A stretch of DNA of 64,000 bases from Flavonifractor sp. An306 (GCF_002159455.1 NZ_NFIQ01000009.1:1-64000); one strand, 5' to 3'. Counted from the first letter of the stretch, positions 17,222-26,463 are shown. Notes: generated by a model not told the origin, from the letters alone. Numbers and translations: made by a program.

Positions 17222-17986
17222 TTACGCCCGGGTGTCCATCGTGTCCATGGCGGGCTGGGCCGGAGTCTGGGCGGCGGCATAGGCGGCCCGGGCCCGGGCT
17301 CTGCGTACCTTCCGCTCCTCCGGGGTCTCCAGCACCGGCGCGGTATCCTCTGTCTCCGGGCTGTCGTGCTCCGGTTCCGCCCGGTCGGGCTCCTCCGGCG
17401 CAGAAACATGGACGTCCACCGTATCCTCGTTGGCCTGGATCTCCTCGGAGCGGGTGGGCAGTTCGGCAAAATCCCCGCTGGCTACAAATTCCCGGGTACT
17501 CTCGGCCACCCGGTCCACCCGCTGTTTCTCCGCCATGGCGATCTCCAGCTTTTTGGAGAGCGGGATATGGGGGTCGTGCTCCACGGCCCGCACACGGGTG
17601 AGGGAGGCGTTGATCCGGCCTATCTGCAGCTGCCGGGCCTCCTCCTGGGTCCTGCAGCGGCTCAGCGCCTGCTCATAGGCCTTCTGTTCCCGCTCCTGAT
17701 TCACCAGCTCCCGATAGGCCTCCGGGTCATGCTCCTGGAGATAGTCCCGCTCCTTCTGGGTCAGCTTGCCGCCCACGTCCAGCTTCTGGTGGATCTTGCG
17801 CAGCGTATCGTCTCCACCGTTCCCCGGAGCGGTTTCCTCCGCCTGGAGCTGGGAATCGCCCAGCCAATCTTCCAGTGTGGTACCCTTGGCATTGTATTGC
17901 CCCGTCTGCTGCTTCATCGACCATTGACTCTGAAGCTTCAGGTTTTTGATGTAGCTGTTCAGGTTTTGAATCGACATGAAATCCAC
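17222..17986 (-). CDS. Charged protein of unknown function
   Basis: 254 residues if translation starts at the GTG at 17986, which has AAAGGAGG 8 nt upstream; the longer frame would read into an intergenic hairpin region. The N-terminus (SIQNLNSYIKNLKLQSQW) precedes a Gln/Glu/Lys-rich helical middle (GKLTQKERDYLQEHDPEAYRELV read in parts: LTQKERDYL, DPEAYREL) and an acidic, Pro-rich low-complexity tail (about 195-254, with an EERKVRRARARAAYAAAQ helix). No membrane segment or signal peptide. No family recognised. Confidence 0.7.
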   Translation of the reverse strand: MDFMSIQNLNSYIKNLKLQSQWSMKQQTGQYNAKGTTLEDWLGDSQLQAEETAPGNGGDDTLRKIHQKLDVGGKLTQKERDYLQEHDPEAYRELVNQEREQKAYEQALSRCRTQEEARQLQIGRINASLTRVRAVEHDPHIPLSKKLEIAMAEKQRVDRVAESTREFVASGDFAELPTRSEEIQANEDTVDVHVSAPEEPDRAEPEHDSPETEDTAPVLETPEERKVRRARARAAYAAAQTPAQPAMDTMDTRA

Positions 17987-18120
17987 TGTGACGTCCTCCT
18001 TTCCCGCTTGCGTACCGAGCGTTCTCCGGCTTCCCCGGACATCCTGCAACCACTTGCGCACAAATGGTCCCTTTATTATTATTATCGGCAATTTTTTGGA
18101 AAAGTTTACAACTTATTTTG

Positions 18121-18178
18121 GCGTAAAGAAACGGACTTTCCGCCTCTGTCAAAAGGCGGAAAGTCCGTTTCTTTACGC
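18121..18178. terminator. 25-bp perfect hairpin after the thiolase gene
   Basis: Arms 18121-18145 and 18154-18178 are perfectly complementary over 25 bp with an 8-nt loop; the right arm includes the thiolase stop codon. Its position at the end of the minus-strand catabolic operon makes a terminator or 3'-stabilising stem the likely role. Confidence 0.8.
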
Positions 18179-19342
18179 ATGTCCGCAGAATTCAAAGATC
18201 CCCGCGGCGCCCTGGCCGCCGCCAATACACATGGTGACCATGAAATAACGTCCGCCGCAGCGGCGCATATGCGAGATGGCTTTGCACAGCAGCATGGCGC
18301 CCGAAGCCCCCAGAGGATGCCCCAACGCCATCGCGCCTCCCTCCGGATTGAGTTTATCCTCCGGGATGCCCAGCGTCCGCACACAGGCCAGCGCCTGAGA
18401 CGCAAAGGCCTCGTTCAGCTCGATATCATCCATGTCGCTCAGCTGCAATCCGGCCAGCTTCAGCGCCTTGGGAATGGCCTTGATGGGGCCGATTCCCATA
18501 ATCCTGGCAGGTACTCCATCCACGGCAAAGTCTACAAATTTCGTCAGCGGCGTTACCCCCAGCTCCTGGAGTTTTTCCTCCGACACAAGTACCACAAATC
18601 CCGCGCCGTCGGTCATCTGAGAAGATGTGCCGGCCGTAACCACTCCATCTTCCTTAAAACACGGCTTCAGCTGGGCCAGGCTCTCCATGGAGGTCCCGGG
18701 GCGAATTCCCTCATCGACCGTCAGCACCACCGGATTGCCCTGCCCATCCAGCCCGTCCACGGGGATGATCTGATCCTCAAACCACCCCGCCGCCTGGGCC
18801 TGCGCCGCTTTTCTGTGGCTTTCGCAGGCCATGCGCTCCATATCTTCCCGCGAAATATGATACTCCGCCGCCACATGCTCCGCCGTCATACCCATACTGA
18901 TATAGTTATCCGGCGCGTGTTTGAGCAGATAGGGTTCCACAATATTGGGGTCTGTGGCCATCGGAACCATGGACATGCTCTCCACACCGCCCGCCACAAT
19001 GACCTCCGCCTGTCCGCAGGCGATGGTGTTGGCGGCAGTGGCCACGGTCTGAAGGCCGGAGGAGCAGAACCGGTTTATGGTCATGGCCGGAACCCGATCC
19101 GGCAGGCCGGCCCGCTGCGCCACCAGCCGGGCAATGTTATAGTCCTGCACACCCTTGGGCATGGCGCAGCCAACCACTACATCGTCAATATCCTCCGGCT
19201 TCAGCTGCGGAATGCGCTGGAGCACCCCTGCCAGGGTCTGACCGCCGAACTGAACGGGATGAATCTTGGACAGCCCGCCCTTAAACGCCTTACAGTAAGG
19301 ACTGCGCCCATACGACACCAGATAAACAGGTCTGACATTCAT
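18173..19342 (-). CDS. Acetyl-CoA C-acetyltransferase (thiolase)
   Basis: 389 residues from ATG 19342 ([15 protein letters not shown]), with AAGGAG upstream; the longer frame overlaps the previous gene. The acyl-accepting Cys93 lies in [10 protein letters not shown]; the C-terminal motifs [16 protein letters not shown] (catalytic His) and [10 protein letters not shown] (second catalytic Cys) are present. It splits acetoacetyl-CoA or another 3-oxoacyl-CoA with CoA to give acetyl-CoA, or condenses in reverse. Last gene of a six-gene operon that also encodes the CoA-transferase and BKACE that would supply acetoacetyl-CoA. Confidence 0.93.
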   Translation of the reverse strand: MNVRPVYLVSYGRSPYCKAFKGGLSKIHPVQFGGQTLAGVLQRIPQLKPEDIDDVVVGCAMPKGVQDYNIARLVAQRAGLPDRVPAMTINRFCSSGLQTVATAANTIACGQAEVIVAGGVESMSMVPMATDPNIVEPYLLKHAPDNYISMGMTAEHVAAEYHISREDMERMACESHRKAAQAQAAGWFEDQIIPVDGLDGQGNPVVLTVDEGIRPGTSMESLAQLKPCFKEDGVVTAGTSSQMTDGAGFVVLVSEEKLQELGVTPLTKFVDFAVDGVPARIMGIGPIKAIPKALKLAGLQLSDMDDIELNEAFASQALACVRTLGIPEDKLNPEGGAMALGHPLGASGAMLLCKAISHMRRCGGRYFMVTMCIGGGQGAAGIFEFCGHA

Positions 19343-19373
19343 ATCATCGTCTCCTTCCGGATTGATAGCTGGC

Positions 19374-20117
19374 TCAGGAAAAAAACATGCCTCCGTTGAC
19401 GGAAAGCGTCTGCCCGTTGATAAACGACGCGTCCCCCGAGGCAAGAAACAGAATGGCCCGGGCAATCTCCTGGGGTTCCGCGCCACGTCTCATGGGGATC
19501 TTTTTGAGCATGGCCTCCACCACCGTTTCCGGAATGGCTTTGGTCATTTCTGAATAGGTAAACCCAGGCGCCACCGCGTTGATCCGAATTCCCTTGGCGG
19601 CATATTCCAGGCACAAAGTCCTGGTCAGAGCCTCCACCCCCGCCTTGGACGCGGCATAATTGCTCTGCCCCACATTGCCCATCTGTCCGGAAACCGAAGC
19701 AAGGTTTACGATGGCCCCTTTCCCCTTTTTCAGCATGTGCCCCAGAGCCGCCTGGGTGGTAAACAGCATGGATTTGAGATTGACACTCATCACGCTATCC
19801 CACTGTTCCTCGGTGAGTTTGTGAAACAGCGCGTCCCGGGTGATCCCGGCATTGTTGACCAGGATATCCACCTCGCCAAAAACGGATGCGACTTTATGGA
19901 ACAGCGCCTCCACATCGTTCCGCACCGCTACATCGCACCGCACCGCCAATATGTCGGAATACCCCTGAGCCAACAGCGTTTCACCTGCGGCGGCACAGTC
20001 GTCACTGAGGTCGGCCAGCACCACCCTGGCGCCTTCCGCAGCAAACAGCTGCGCCGTGGCGAACCCAATGCCCCGGGCGGCTCCGGTTATGACAACCACC
20101 TGATGGGAAAATCTCAT
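19374..20117 (-). CDS. Short-chain dehydrogenase, FabG-like
   Basis: 247 residues from ATG 20117 (MRFSHQVVVITG), chosen because AGGAAGG lies 9 nt upstream. Rossmann motif TGAARGIG near the N-terminus, NNAG, catalytic Ser (NLASVSGQ), YAASKAG (Tyr-x3-Lys) and the PGF turn are all present. It interconverts 3-hydroxyacyl and 3-oxoacyl groups with NAD(P)H. In this operon it more likely oxidises a 3-hydroxy acid or 3-hydroxyacyl-CoA than serving fatty-acid synthesis. Confidence 0.92.
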   Translation of the reverse strand: MRFSHQVVVITGAARGIGFATAQLFAAEGARVVLADLSDDCAAAGETLLAQGYSDILAVRCDVAVRNDVEALFHKVASVFGEVDILVNNAGITRDALFHKLTEEQWDSVMSVNLKSMLFTTQAALGHMLKKGKGAIVNLASVSGQMGNVGQSNYAASKAGVEALTRTLCLEYAAKGIRINAVAPGFTYSEMTKAIPETVVEAMLKKIPMRRGAEPQEIARAILFLASGDASFINGQTLSVNGGMFFS

Positions 20118-20171
20118 AGCAACCATCCTTCCTGAAGTGGGATTTTCCGGTCATATTCCCGCTTGTACAGG

Positions 20172-20208
20172 CCGTGGACCGCCTGCGGTGTTTGCAGGCG
20201 GTCCACGG
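20172..20208 (-). other. Intercistronic hairpin inside the catabolic operon
   Basis: A 15-bp perfect stem (20172-20186 with 20194-20208, core GTGGACCGCCTGC) with a 7-nt loop sits between the BKACE gene and the FabG-like gene. No T-run follows on the minus strand, so it more likely stabilises or processes the upstream mRNA than ends transcription. Confidence 0.6.
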
Positions 20209-20216
20209 TCTGACGG

Positions 20217-21074
20217 TTACCGCACCAAAGGCTTGATGCCCAGGATTTCCCGGGCTTCCGCGGGGGTGGCGGGTTCCTTGCCAAAGGTGCGCACGGCCTC
20301 AACCGCCCGGGCGACCAGCATCTGATTGGTGGCCATGATCTTCTCGCCGTTTTTATCATAGCCGTAAACCACATTGTCCTCCAGGCCTACCCGGATATGG
20401 CCGCCCAGAGCCAGGGTTGCGTACAGAATGGGCAGATGAGCGGGGCCCACGCCGAAGGCGGACCAGGTGGAACCGGCGGGAATGTGATTCTTCAGATAGA
20501 GCAGATTTTCCACCGTGGCGGGCATACCGCCCAGCACACCCAGCACAAACTGATAATGACAGGGGGTGGGGAGCTTGCCCTTTTTCACATAGTACTCGGT
20601 AATGCCCAGCATACCGGCGTCGAAAATTTCAATCTCCGGCTTGATGCCCCGCTCGATGTACACTTCGCCCAACTTCTCCAAAAACTGAGGGCTGTTCATA
20701 AACACCAGGTTGGGCATCCAGTTGAAGGTACCGGCGTCATAGGAGCCCATCTCGATCTCGTCAATGGTGCGCATATGGGCCATACGCTCCTCGTCGGTGG
20801 GGCTGACCGCGCCGGAGGAGGTGCAGTTGATTACCACGTCGCAGTCCTTATGGGCGCGGAGCAGATCCACCGTCTTGCGGAACCGGGCGGCGTCCATCGT
20901 GCCGATTCCCTTTTCATCCCGCATATGGAGATGGACAACAGCTGCCCCCAGTTTCCAGCATTCATAGGCAGCCTCGGCAATCTGCTCAGGCGTTTCCGGA
21001 ATATTGTAGCCGGAGGGGGTAATCGCACCGGTGAGGGCGGCGGTAATGATGACTTTCTGATTCAGATTACTCAT
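20217..21074 (-). CDS. BKACE-family beta-keto acid cleavage enzyme (DUF849)
   Basis: 285 residues, the family length. The zinc-binding HLHMRD motif is at 48-53, and the C-terminal GGHIRVGLEDN, another family hallmark, carries the Glu base. These TIM-barrel enzymes condense a beta-keto acid with acetyl-CoA, giving acetoacetate and a shortened acyl-CoA. The best-known member, Kce of lysine fermentation, acts on 3-keto-5-aminohexanoate; others act on dehydrocarnitine and similar substrates. No other lysine-fermentation gene is nearby, so the substrate is open. Ribosome site AAAGGAGAAA precedes the ATG. Confidence 0.93.
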   Translation of the reverse strand: MSNLNQKVIITAALTGAITPSGYNIPETPEQIAEAAYECWKLGAAVVHLHMRDEKGIGTMDAARFRKTVDLLRAHKDCDVVINCTSSGAVSPTDEERMAHMRTIDEIEMGSYDAGTFNWMPNLVFMNSPQFLEKLGEVYIERGIKPEIEIFDAGMLGITEYYVKKGKLPTPCHYQFVLGVLGGMPATVENLLYLKNHIPAGSTWSAFGVGPAHLPILYATLALGGHIRVGLEDNVVYGYDKNGEKIMATNQMLVARAVEAVRTFGKEPATPAEAREILGIKPLVR

Positions 21075-21097
21075 GCTGATTTTCTCCTTTCATATCG

Positions 21098-22396
21098 TCA
21101 CAAAATTCCATATTGACGGGCTTCCCTTTCCAGGGTCTCCCTGTGATCTGGGTGGGCAATGGCAATCAGGCTCCGCGCACGCTGGGGAATGGTTCTGCCC
21201 CGCATCTGGGCAATTCCGTATTCTGTAATGATATAGTCCACGGTATTGCGGGAAAGGGTTACAATGGTCCCTGGAGCCAGGACGGCGGAGATGGTGGAAA
21301 TCGTGCCCTTTGCAGTGGTGGAACGCAGGGCGATGATGGAACGGCCATTTCTGGCATGGATCGCGCCGGCGGCGGTATCGCTCTGACCTCCGCTGCCGCT
21401 ATACTGTCTGTTTCCTACCGATTCAGAGGCCACCTGGCCGGTCAGATCCACCGCCAGAGCGGTGTTGATCGACACCATGTTCTCATTCCGCGCCACCACG
21501 GAGGGACAAGTGACGTAAGACGCGTCAAACAGAAGTACACCTGGATTTTGGTCCACAAAACGGTAAAGGCTCTCGTCACCCAAAATAAACGAACCTACAA
21601 TTTTGCCTGGAAACAGGCTTTTCTTCCGTCCTGTGACAATACCCTCCCGGACCAGATTCGCCATGGAGCTGGTGATCATTTCCGTGTGGATGCCCAAATC
21701 CTTTTTTCCGCTGAAGCTTTGGGCCACCGCGTCCGGAATCCCGCCAATCCCCAGCTGGATGGTGTCGCCGTCATGTACCAGAGAGGCCACATATGTGCCG
21801 ATGGCCGCCTCCGCCGCTCCCGTCCGGGCCCGTGGAAGCACGGGCGGCGGGGTGGAGCCGTTCAGCAGGTAATCCACCTGGGAGATATGCAGCGCTGTGT
21901 CCCCGAACACCACAGGAAGATTGGGATTGACTTCCAGAATAATGATGTCCGCCTGCTCCAGAAAGGTCTGCTCCACAATGCGCGCCAGCGGCAGGCGAAA
22001 GTAGCCGTGCCGGTCCATGGGTGTGGCGGCGCAGCAGAAAATGCGCACCGGATTTTCCTCCACCCAGCGCCGGGGCAGATTGTGCAGATCGCCCGGAAAA
22101 TAGCTGCACAGGCCGGCCTCCTGTCCGCTTCTGGTAGAGGCGCTGTGAAACGGCGAGACCACATCCACCACGCCCCGGAAGGCCGGGTCACTGAGGTATT
22201 CGTACCGCCCCAGGGTCAGGCCAGAAAACACCGTAACATTTTTGACCCGCCCTTTTAAACCAGCCAGCGCGGCGGCAAACCCAAAGGGCTCGTTGCCGCA
22301 AAAGCCCAGGGCTACCTGGTCTCCGTCACGGATCAGGGCCAACGCGGCATCCATGGAGATGGTTTTTTCGCGGCAAAGCGTCTCCAGTTCCATCAT
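21098..22396 (-). CDS. Acetyl-CoA hydrolase/CoA-transferase family protein
   Basis: 432 residues of the 4-hydroxybutyrate/butyryl CoA-transferase type. The oxyanion/glycine loop QLGIGGIPDAV (214-224) is followed by the catalytic Glu239 in GIHTEM, and the late motif ESVGNRQYSGSGGQ is present. It would move CoA from an acyl-CoA (such as the product of BKACE) to a free acid such as acetoacetate. Its ATG overlaps the stop of the preceding reductase gene (ATGA), so the two are translationally coupled. Confidence 0.9.
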   Translation of the reverse strand: MMELETLCREKTISMDAALALIRDGDQVALGFCGNEPFGFAAALAGLKGRVKNVTVFSGLTLGRYEYLSDPAFRGVVDVVSPFHSASTRSGQEAGLCSYFPGDLHNLPRRWVEENPVRIFCCAATPMDRHGYFRLPLARIVEQTFLEQADIIILEVNPNLPVVFGDTALHISQVDYLLNGSTPPPVLPRARTGAAEAAIGTYVASLVHDGDTIQLGIGGIPDAVAQSFSGKKDLGIHTEMITSSMANLVREGIVTGRKKSLFPGKIVGSFILGDESLYRFVDQNPGVLLFDASYVTCPSVVARNENMVSINTALAVDLTGQVASESVGNRQYSGSGGQSDTAAGAIHARNGRSIIALRSTTAKGTISTISAVLAPGTIVTLSRNTVDYIITEYGIAQMRGRTIPQRARSLIAIAHPDHRETLEREARQYGIL

Positions 22397-23430
22397 GACA
22401 GTTCCTTCAAAAATTCAAAGAAGCGGATATTTTCATGCTCCAGCGGGAGTGTTCCGTTTTCGATCTTCTTGACCACATCCACCACCATATCGTTGACCGG
22501 AGTGGGGACGCCTACCTTCCGGCCCAGCTGGCAGGCGGCGCCGTTGATGAAGTTGATTTCGCATCGGCGGCCGTTACGCAGGTCCTGGAGCATGCTGGCC
22601 AGCAGCGCCCGGTGGGGCCCCCACAGCTTGCGGCAGATCTCCTTGGTCCGCTCCATCCCGGCGGCATCAGAAAATTGGAAGGCATCGGTAAAATCCACCT
22701 GCACGCCGGCCCCATGGAAGGGCTCCATCTGAATCCCCGCCGCCGCGGTGGCCTGAATGCACTCCCGGCCAATATAGGCTACGGCGGTCAGGCCCAGCGG
22801 ATCGTCCATAACGGCTCCGAAGGTGTCGCCGATGACTGTGGACATGCCGCTGAAGGTAGCATTCATCAGCACCTTGCACCATCTCAGGCCCATAAGGTTT
22901 GTGGAGATGGTGATGGGACACATGTACTCCAGAATCTGTTTGACCTCTTCCAGCTCGGGCGTAAGCGCGCCTGTCACCGTACCCAGCGTGGAGGAGCAGG
23001 TGGCAATGGGAGAGGTAAGCTGCGACACACCGGGGCCGATAAAGGTGGCTCCCCATCCCACCGGGCTACCCATGACCCGCTCGGCCCCAAAGGCGTCCAC
23101 AAGCGCGGTTTCCGGCAGGCCGTTCTGACAGGTACAGAAAATGGTCTCCGGCGTGGCATGCTTCTGCATCTGCGGAATGCAGACGTCATTGTAGGTCTGC
23201 TTGGCCATATAGATGAACAGGTCGTAGGTGCCTTCCATCTCATCCGGGGTAAGCGCATGGACCGGCACGGTCAGCTCTGCGCCGCCGATCACCTTCGCTC
23301 CATTGGCATTGAGCGCGTCCACATGGGCCTTGTTGGCGTCAATCAGATCCACCTGACGGTTCTGGGCGATGAATGCCCCCAAAATCGTGCCCAGAGAGCC
23401 GGCACCCATAATTGCAATACGATTCAGCAT
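22393..23430 (-). CDS. Ketopantoate reductase (PanE/ApbA)-family oxidoreductase
   Basis: 345 residues with the N-terminal nucleotide-binding motif GAGSLG (9-14) and the C-terminal all-alpha domain with the conserved Lys region (WCKVLMNATFSGMS) and the Glu/Asn-containing GRRCEINFINGA. Ketopantoate reductases use NADPH; members in catabolic operons act on other oxo/hydroxy acids. Its place between the permease and CoA-transferase genes makes a role in oxidising or reducing the imported acid more likely than pantothenate synthesis. Confidence 0.9.
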   Translation of the reverse strand: MLNRIAIMGAGSLGTILGAFIAQNRQVDLIDANKAHVDALNANGAKVIGGAELTVPVHALTPDEMEGTYDLFIYMAKQTYNDVCIPQMQKHATPETIFCTCQNGLPETALVDAFGAERVMGSPVGWGATFIGPGVSQLTSPIATCSSTLGTVTGALTPELEEVKQILEYMCPITISTNLMGLRWCKVLMNATFSGMSTVIGDTFGAVMDDPLGLTAVAYIGRECIQATAAAGIQMEPFHGAGVQVDFTDAFQFSDAAGMERTKEICRKLWGPHRALLASMLQDLRNGRRCEINFINGAACQLGRKVGVPTPVNDMVVDVVKKIENGTLPLEHENIRFFEFLKELS

Positions 23431-23462
23431 AAAAAAGCTCCTTTCCCTTTTGTTTCAGCAAT

Positions 23463-24782
23463 TCAGATACCCAGCAGGATACAAGCGCCGGCAGCCACCA
23501 GAACGGTAATGGCCGGAATGGCTACCGAGGTCCAAAATACATGTTTGTAGCCCTCCTTGTGGCTCAGTCCCAGATAGGACAGAACCAGGAACAGGCCGGC
23601 GGCATGGGGCAGCGTGTCCAGGCTGCCGGCGGCAACCGAGATCAGGCGGTGAAGCACTTCCAAATCGCAGCCGGAGGCGATGAAGTTCTCGCCCAGAATC
23701 TGCAGCGTCAGCCGCAGGCCGCCGGAGGAGGAGCCCGTAATACCGGAGATGACGGCGGTAGAGAAAATGCCCTCCAGATAGGGGTGCATTTTGATGCTCA
23801 GCACCCAATCAACCACCACCTGGAACGCGGCGGAATTCTGCACCACAGTGCCAAACGAAACCACCGCCGCCAGACCGCCAATGGCGGAAATACCGTCGTT
23901 CAGTCCCACGCCCAGCAGCTGCTTGATGCTTTTTCCCTTCAGGCGGTCCAGGTTGAAAAGCACCACCAAAATCGTGCCGGACAGCATGGCGGCTACGGTC
24001 AGCAGCGCGGAATCGGAAATGAAGCGTCCGCCGATGATGATAAACAGGATGAGCACAATCATGGGCAGGAAAGACTTCCAGGCGGCGGGGAGCGTGCTGC
24101 GGTCGGCAATCTCATAGGCGCCGGTATTCATATGGGCGGGGTAGGTCCAGCCCTCGCCGGCGGCAATCGCCTTTTTCTCCTGGAGCCGGGCATAGACCAT
24201 GCACATGACAAACATCGCAATGGAACAGAGGATGCCCAGGATGGGAGCGGCCGTCATTTTGGTGCCCAGAAACTGGGTGGGGATAATATTGGTCAGCGCA
24301 GGGGTTCCGGGGAGGGAGGTCATCGTATAGGTGGAGGAACCGATGACCAGGCAGGCCACCGTCAGATGGCGGGGCAGATTAGCTTCCTTGAACAGAAGGA
24401 ACATAATGGGTCCGACCACAAAAATGCAGACAAACAGGCTCACGCCGCCGTAAGTCAGCACGGACGTAATCAGCACCGAAACCAATATGACGTTCTTCTT
24501 CCCAAACCAGTCGATCAGCTTGTAGCCGACGGCGGTGGCGCAGCCAAAGGAATCCATAAATTTTGCATAAAGCGCAGAGAAAATGAAAATCAGGAGATAA
24601 CTGCTGTAAGTGCCCGCATATCCGCCCATATAGTAGCTCGCGTAAGATTCCCACACAGGCATACCGTTGGACAGAATTACCACAAGAGCCGCCAGCAGGG
24701 ATAGCGGCAGGGCCGCCAAGCCTTTGTAGGCGCCAATGATCATGATGGCAATTGCCGCCAGCAAACCAATAATACCGATCAT
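23463..24782 (-). CDS. GntP-family organic acid permease
   Basis: 439 residues with about 12 hydrophobic segments spread over the whole length; GGYAGTYSSYLLIF near the N-terminus, SLPGTPALTNIIPTQ in the middle and GITGSSSGGLR in the second half match the gluconate:H+ symporter group, which also includes 3-hydroxybutyrate and other carboxylate carriers. First gene of the operon, 59 nt downstream of a sigma-54 promoter. AGGAGGAG precedes the start on the minus strand. Likely importer of the acid degraded by the operon. Confidence 0.92.
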   Translation of the reverse strand: MIGIIGLLAAIAIMIIGAYKGLAALPLSLLAALVVILSNGMPVWESYASYYMGGYAGTYSSYLLIFIFSALYAKFMDSFGCATAVGYKLIDWFGKKNVILVSVLITSVLTYGGVSLFVCIFVVGPIMFLLFKEANLPRHLTVACLVIGSSTYTMTSLPGTPALTNIIPTQFLGTKMTAAPILGILCSIAMFVMCMVYARLQEKKAIAAGEGWTYPAHMNTGAYEIADRSTLPAAWKSFLPMIVLILFIIIGGRFISDSALLTVAAMLSGTILVVLFNLDRLKGKSIKQLLGVGLNDGISAIGGLAAVVSFGTVVQNSAAFQVVVDWVLSIKMHPYLEGIFSTAVISGITGSSSGGLRLTLQILGENFIASGCDLEVLHRLISVAAGSLDTLPHAAGLFLVLSYLGLSHKEGYKHVFWTSVAIPAITVLVAAGACILLGI

Positions 24783-24840
24783 AATTCTCCTCCTCTGTCA
24801 ATCTGCCGTGTTTTGGTTTGGCCAAACCTGCCCCAATAAA

Positions 24841-24858
24841 TTGCAAGATCCACGCCAA
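24841..24858 (-). promoter_or_regulatory. Sigma-54 (-24/-12) promoter of the catabolic operon
   Basis: The minus strand reads TTGGCGTGGATCTTGCAA: invariant GG and GC are exactly 10 nt apart, and TGGCG...TTGCA matches the sigma-54 consensus. Transcription should start near 24830, about 50 nt before the permease gene. The adjacent gene encodes a sigma-54 activator. Confidence 0.85.
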
Positions 24859-24928
24859 CTATCGCGCAGCCGACGGAGTAAAGCCGTCAGCCCTTGGGAC
24901 TCCAGCAAAAAAGAGATAGGTAAAATTT

Positions 24929-24975
24929 TTGCCCCTTCCATACAATTCGTTCCTGAATCGGTATGGAAGGGGCAA
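24929..24975 (-). other. 15-bp inverted repeat: terminator and/or activator-binding site
   Basis: TTGCCCCTTCCATAC (24929-24943) is repeated in perfect inversion at 24961-24975 with a 17-nt spacer. On the minus strand it follows the activator gene stop by about 50 nt and is followed by AAATTTT, so it could terminate that gene. It also lies 70-120 nt upstream of the -24/-12 promoter, where sigma-54 activators bind. A smaller palindrome (GACGG/CCGTC) lies at 24872-24888. Confidence 0.6.
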
Positions 24976-25023
24976 TTCATGGCCATATCTGATAATGGAT
25001 TCACATCTGAATCACTTGTCAGC

Positions 25024-26463
25024 TTAATAGTCAATCTGATATTTTGACTTTCGCCGCACCACAGAAGGCTGACTGATCTTCAAAATTTCCGCGGCTTTGT
25101 AGGTGCTCTTATACTTTTTTAAAATCTTTTCCAAAATGCTTTTTTCGCACTGATTCAAATAGGATTGAAGGGAAAACGATTCCTCGTCCATATCTGGAAT
25201 CAGATCGTTCGGCTGGATCAGGATGGGCAAGTCGGCGCTGCCGGAGGGTTCCATGGAAAAGGTGCTGCCAAACTGTCCAAAAAAAGAGGACGGAAGTTCT
25301 CTGATTTCCATAACCGTCCGGCTGCTGGTCACCACAATCCGCTCCACACAGTTGCGCAGCTCCCTTACGTTGCCCGGCCAATCATAGCTCAGCATTTGCT
25401 CAAAAACCCGGTCGGAGAGCACTTTTACCCGGTCATATTTTTGGCAGTACTGCTTCAAAAAATGCAGGCAGAGGGGGATGATGTCGGCCTTGCGGCTGCG
25501 CAGCGCCGGAACCTCCAGCGGAATCACGTTCAGGCGGTAGTAGAGATCGGCGCGAAAGCGCTGCTCCCCGATCTGCTGCTGCAAATCTGTATCGGTGGCC
25601 GTGATCAGCCGGAAGTCCACATAAATATCCCGATTGGAACCAACTCTGCGCATCTTGCCCGTTTCAATCACCCGCAGCAGCTTGCCCTGGAGATTGAGCG
25701 GCAGAGAATTGATTTCATCCAAAAAAAGCGTTCCGCCATGGGCCTCCTCAAAAATACCCCGCTTCCCGGAATCCAGCGCCCCGGTAAAGGCCCCCTTCTC
25801 ATAGCCGAACAGCTCCGCCTCCAGCAGATGCTCCGGCAGAGCGGCACAGTTGATCTCCACCAGCTCCCGCCCACGGCGGGGGCTGCAGCGGTGGATATAT
25901 GAGGCCAGCGCGTTTTTGCCCACGCCCGACTCCCCCGTAATCAGAATGCTGGAATCCACCTCCGAGACCTCTTTGGCCGTATCCAGCAGGGCTTTCATCT
26001 CCGGACTGTGGGCGATCATGCGTACGGCATGGTCCTGCTGACGGTTCTGATTCAGGAATACCTGGCCCTGAATATCGTTGATCACAGCGTCCTGATACCG
26101 GCGATTAAAGTGATCAATGCTCTGCACCACCCCAATAATGAAAAGAATGTTCCCCCTGTCGTCAAAAGTAGGGATGGCGGACACAATCTGGTTGTAGTCG
26201 GGAATTCCGTTTCCAGGCACAACCTTCTGCAAAACGGTGTGCTTTTGCTTGGTCTGAAGTACATAGTCAGAAACGCAGTGGTCTGTATAGCCCTCCTCCA
26301 CCAGCTGATATACATCGCGGGCGGCATACCATTCCTTGGAATAGCCTGTAGTTTTCAGAAAAAAGGAATTTTCAAAAATGAAATGTCCATTTTGGTCCAC
26401 ACACCATATACCCAGGTCGAGATTGTCCAGCAGCGTCTGAAAATCCAGCGATAGCGGATACAT
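25024..26463 (-). CDS. Sigma-54-dependent activator with PAS sensor
   Basis: 479 residues: an N-terminal PAS domain (about 8-125; LDLGIWCVDQNGHFIFEN), a central AAA+ domain with Walker A GESGVGKN (177-184), the sigma-54-contacting loop GAFTGA (224-229) and an arginine-finger region (WPGNVREL), and a C-terminal Fis-type helix (YKAAEILKISQPSVVRRKSKY). It should bind upstream of the -24/-12 promoter at 24841 and switch on the catabolic operon when PAS senses a substrate. Preceded by AGGAGGG. Confidence 0.95.
   Translation of the reverse strand: MYPLSLDFQTLLDNLDLGIWCVDQNGHFIFENSFFLKTTGYSKEWYAARDVYQLVEEGYTDHCVSDYVLQTKQKHTVLQKVVPGNGIPDYNQIVSAIPTFDDRGNILFIIGVVQSIDHFNRRYQDAVINDIQGQVFLNQNRQQDHAVRMIAHSPEMKALLDTAKEVSEVDSSILITGESGVGKNALASYIHRCSPRRGRELVEINCAALPEHLLEAELFGYEKGAFTGALDSGKRGIFEEAHGGTLFLDEINSLPLNLQGKLLRVIETGKMRRVGSNRDIYVDFRLITATDTDLQQQIGEQRFRADLYYRLNVIPLEVPALRSRKADIIPLCLHFLKQYCQKYDRVKVLSDRVFEQMLSYDWPGNVRELRNCVERIVVTSSRTVMEIRELPSSFFGQFGSTFSMEPSGSADLPILIQPNDLIPDMDEESFSLQSYLNQCEKSILEKILKKYKSTYKAAEILKISQPSVVRRKSKYQIDY

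Noticed and set aside
23541-24704. Long open frame on the plus strand opposite the GntP gene
   Set aside because: Shadow frame of a GC-rich membrane-protein gene: His/Gln/Gly-rich composition, no ribosome site and no recognisable domain. The same holds for other long antisense frames such as 3259-5217, 6810-8954, 16598-19399 and 51440-53614.
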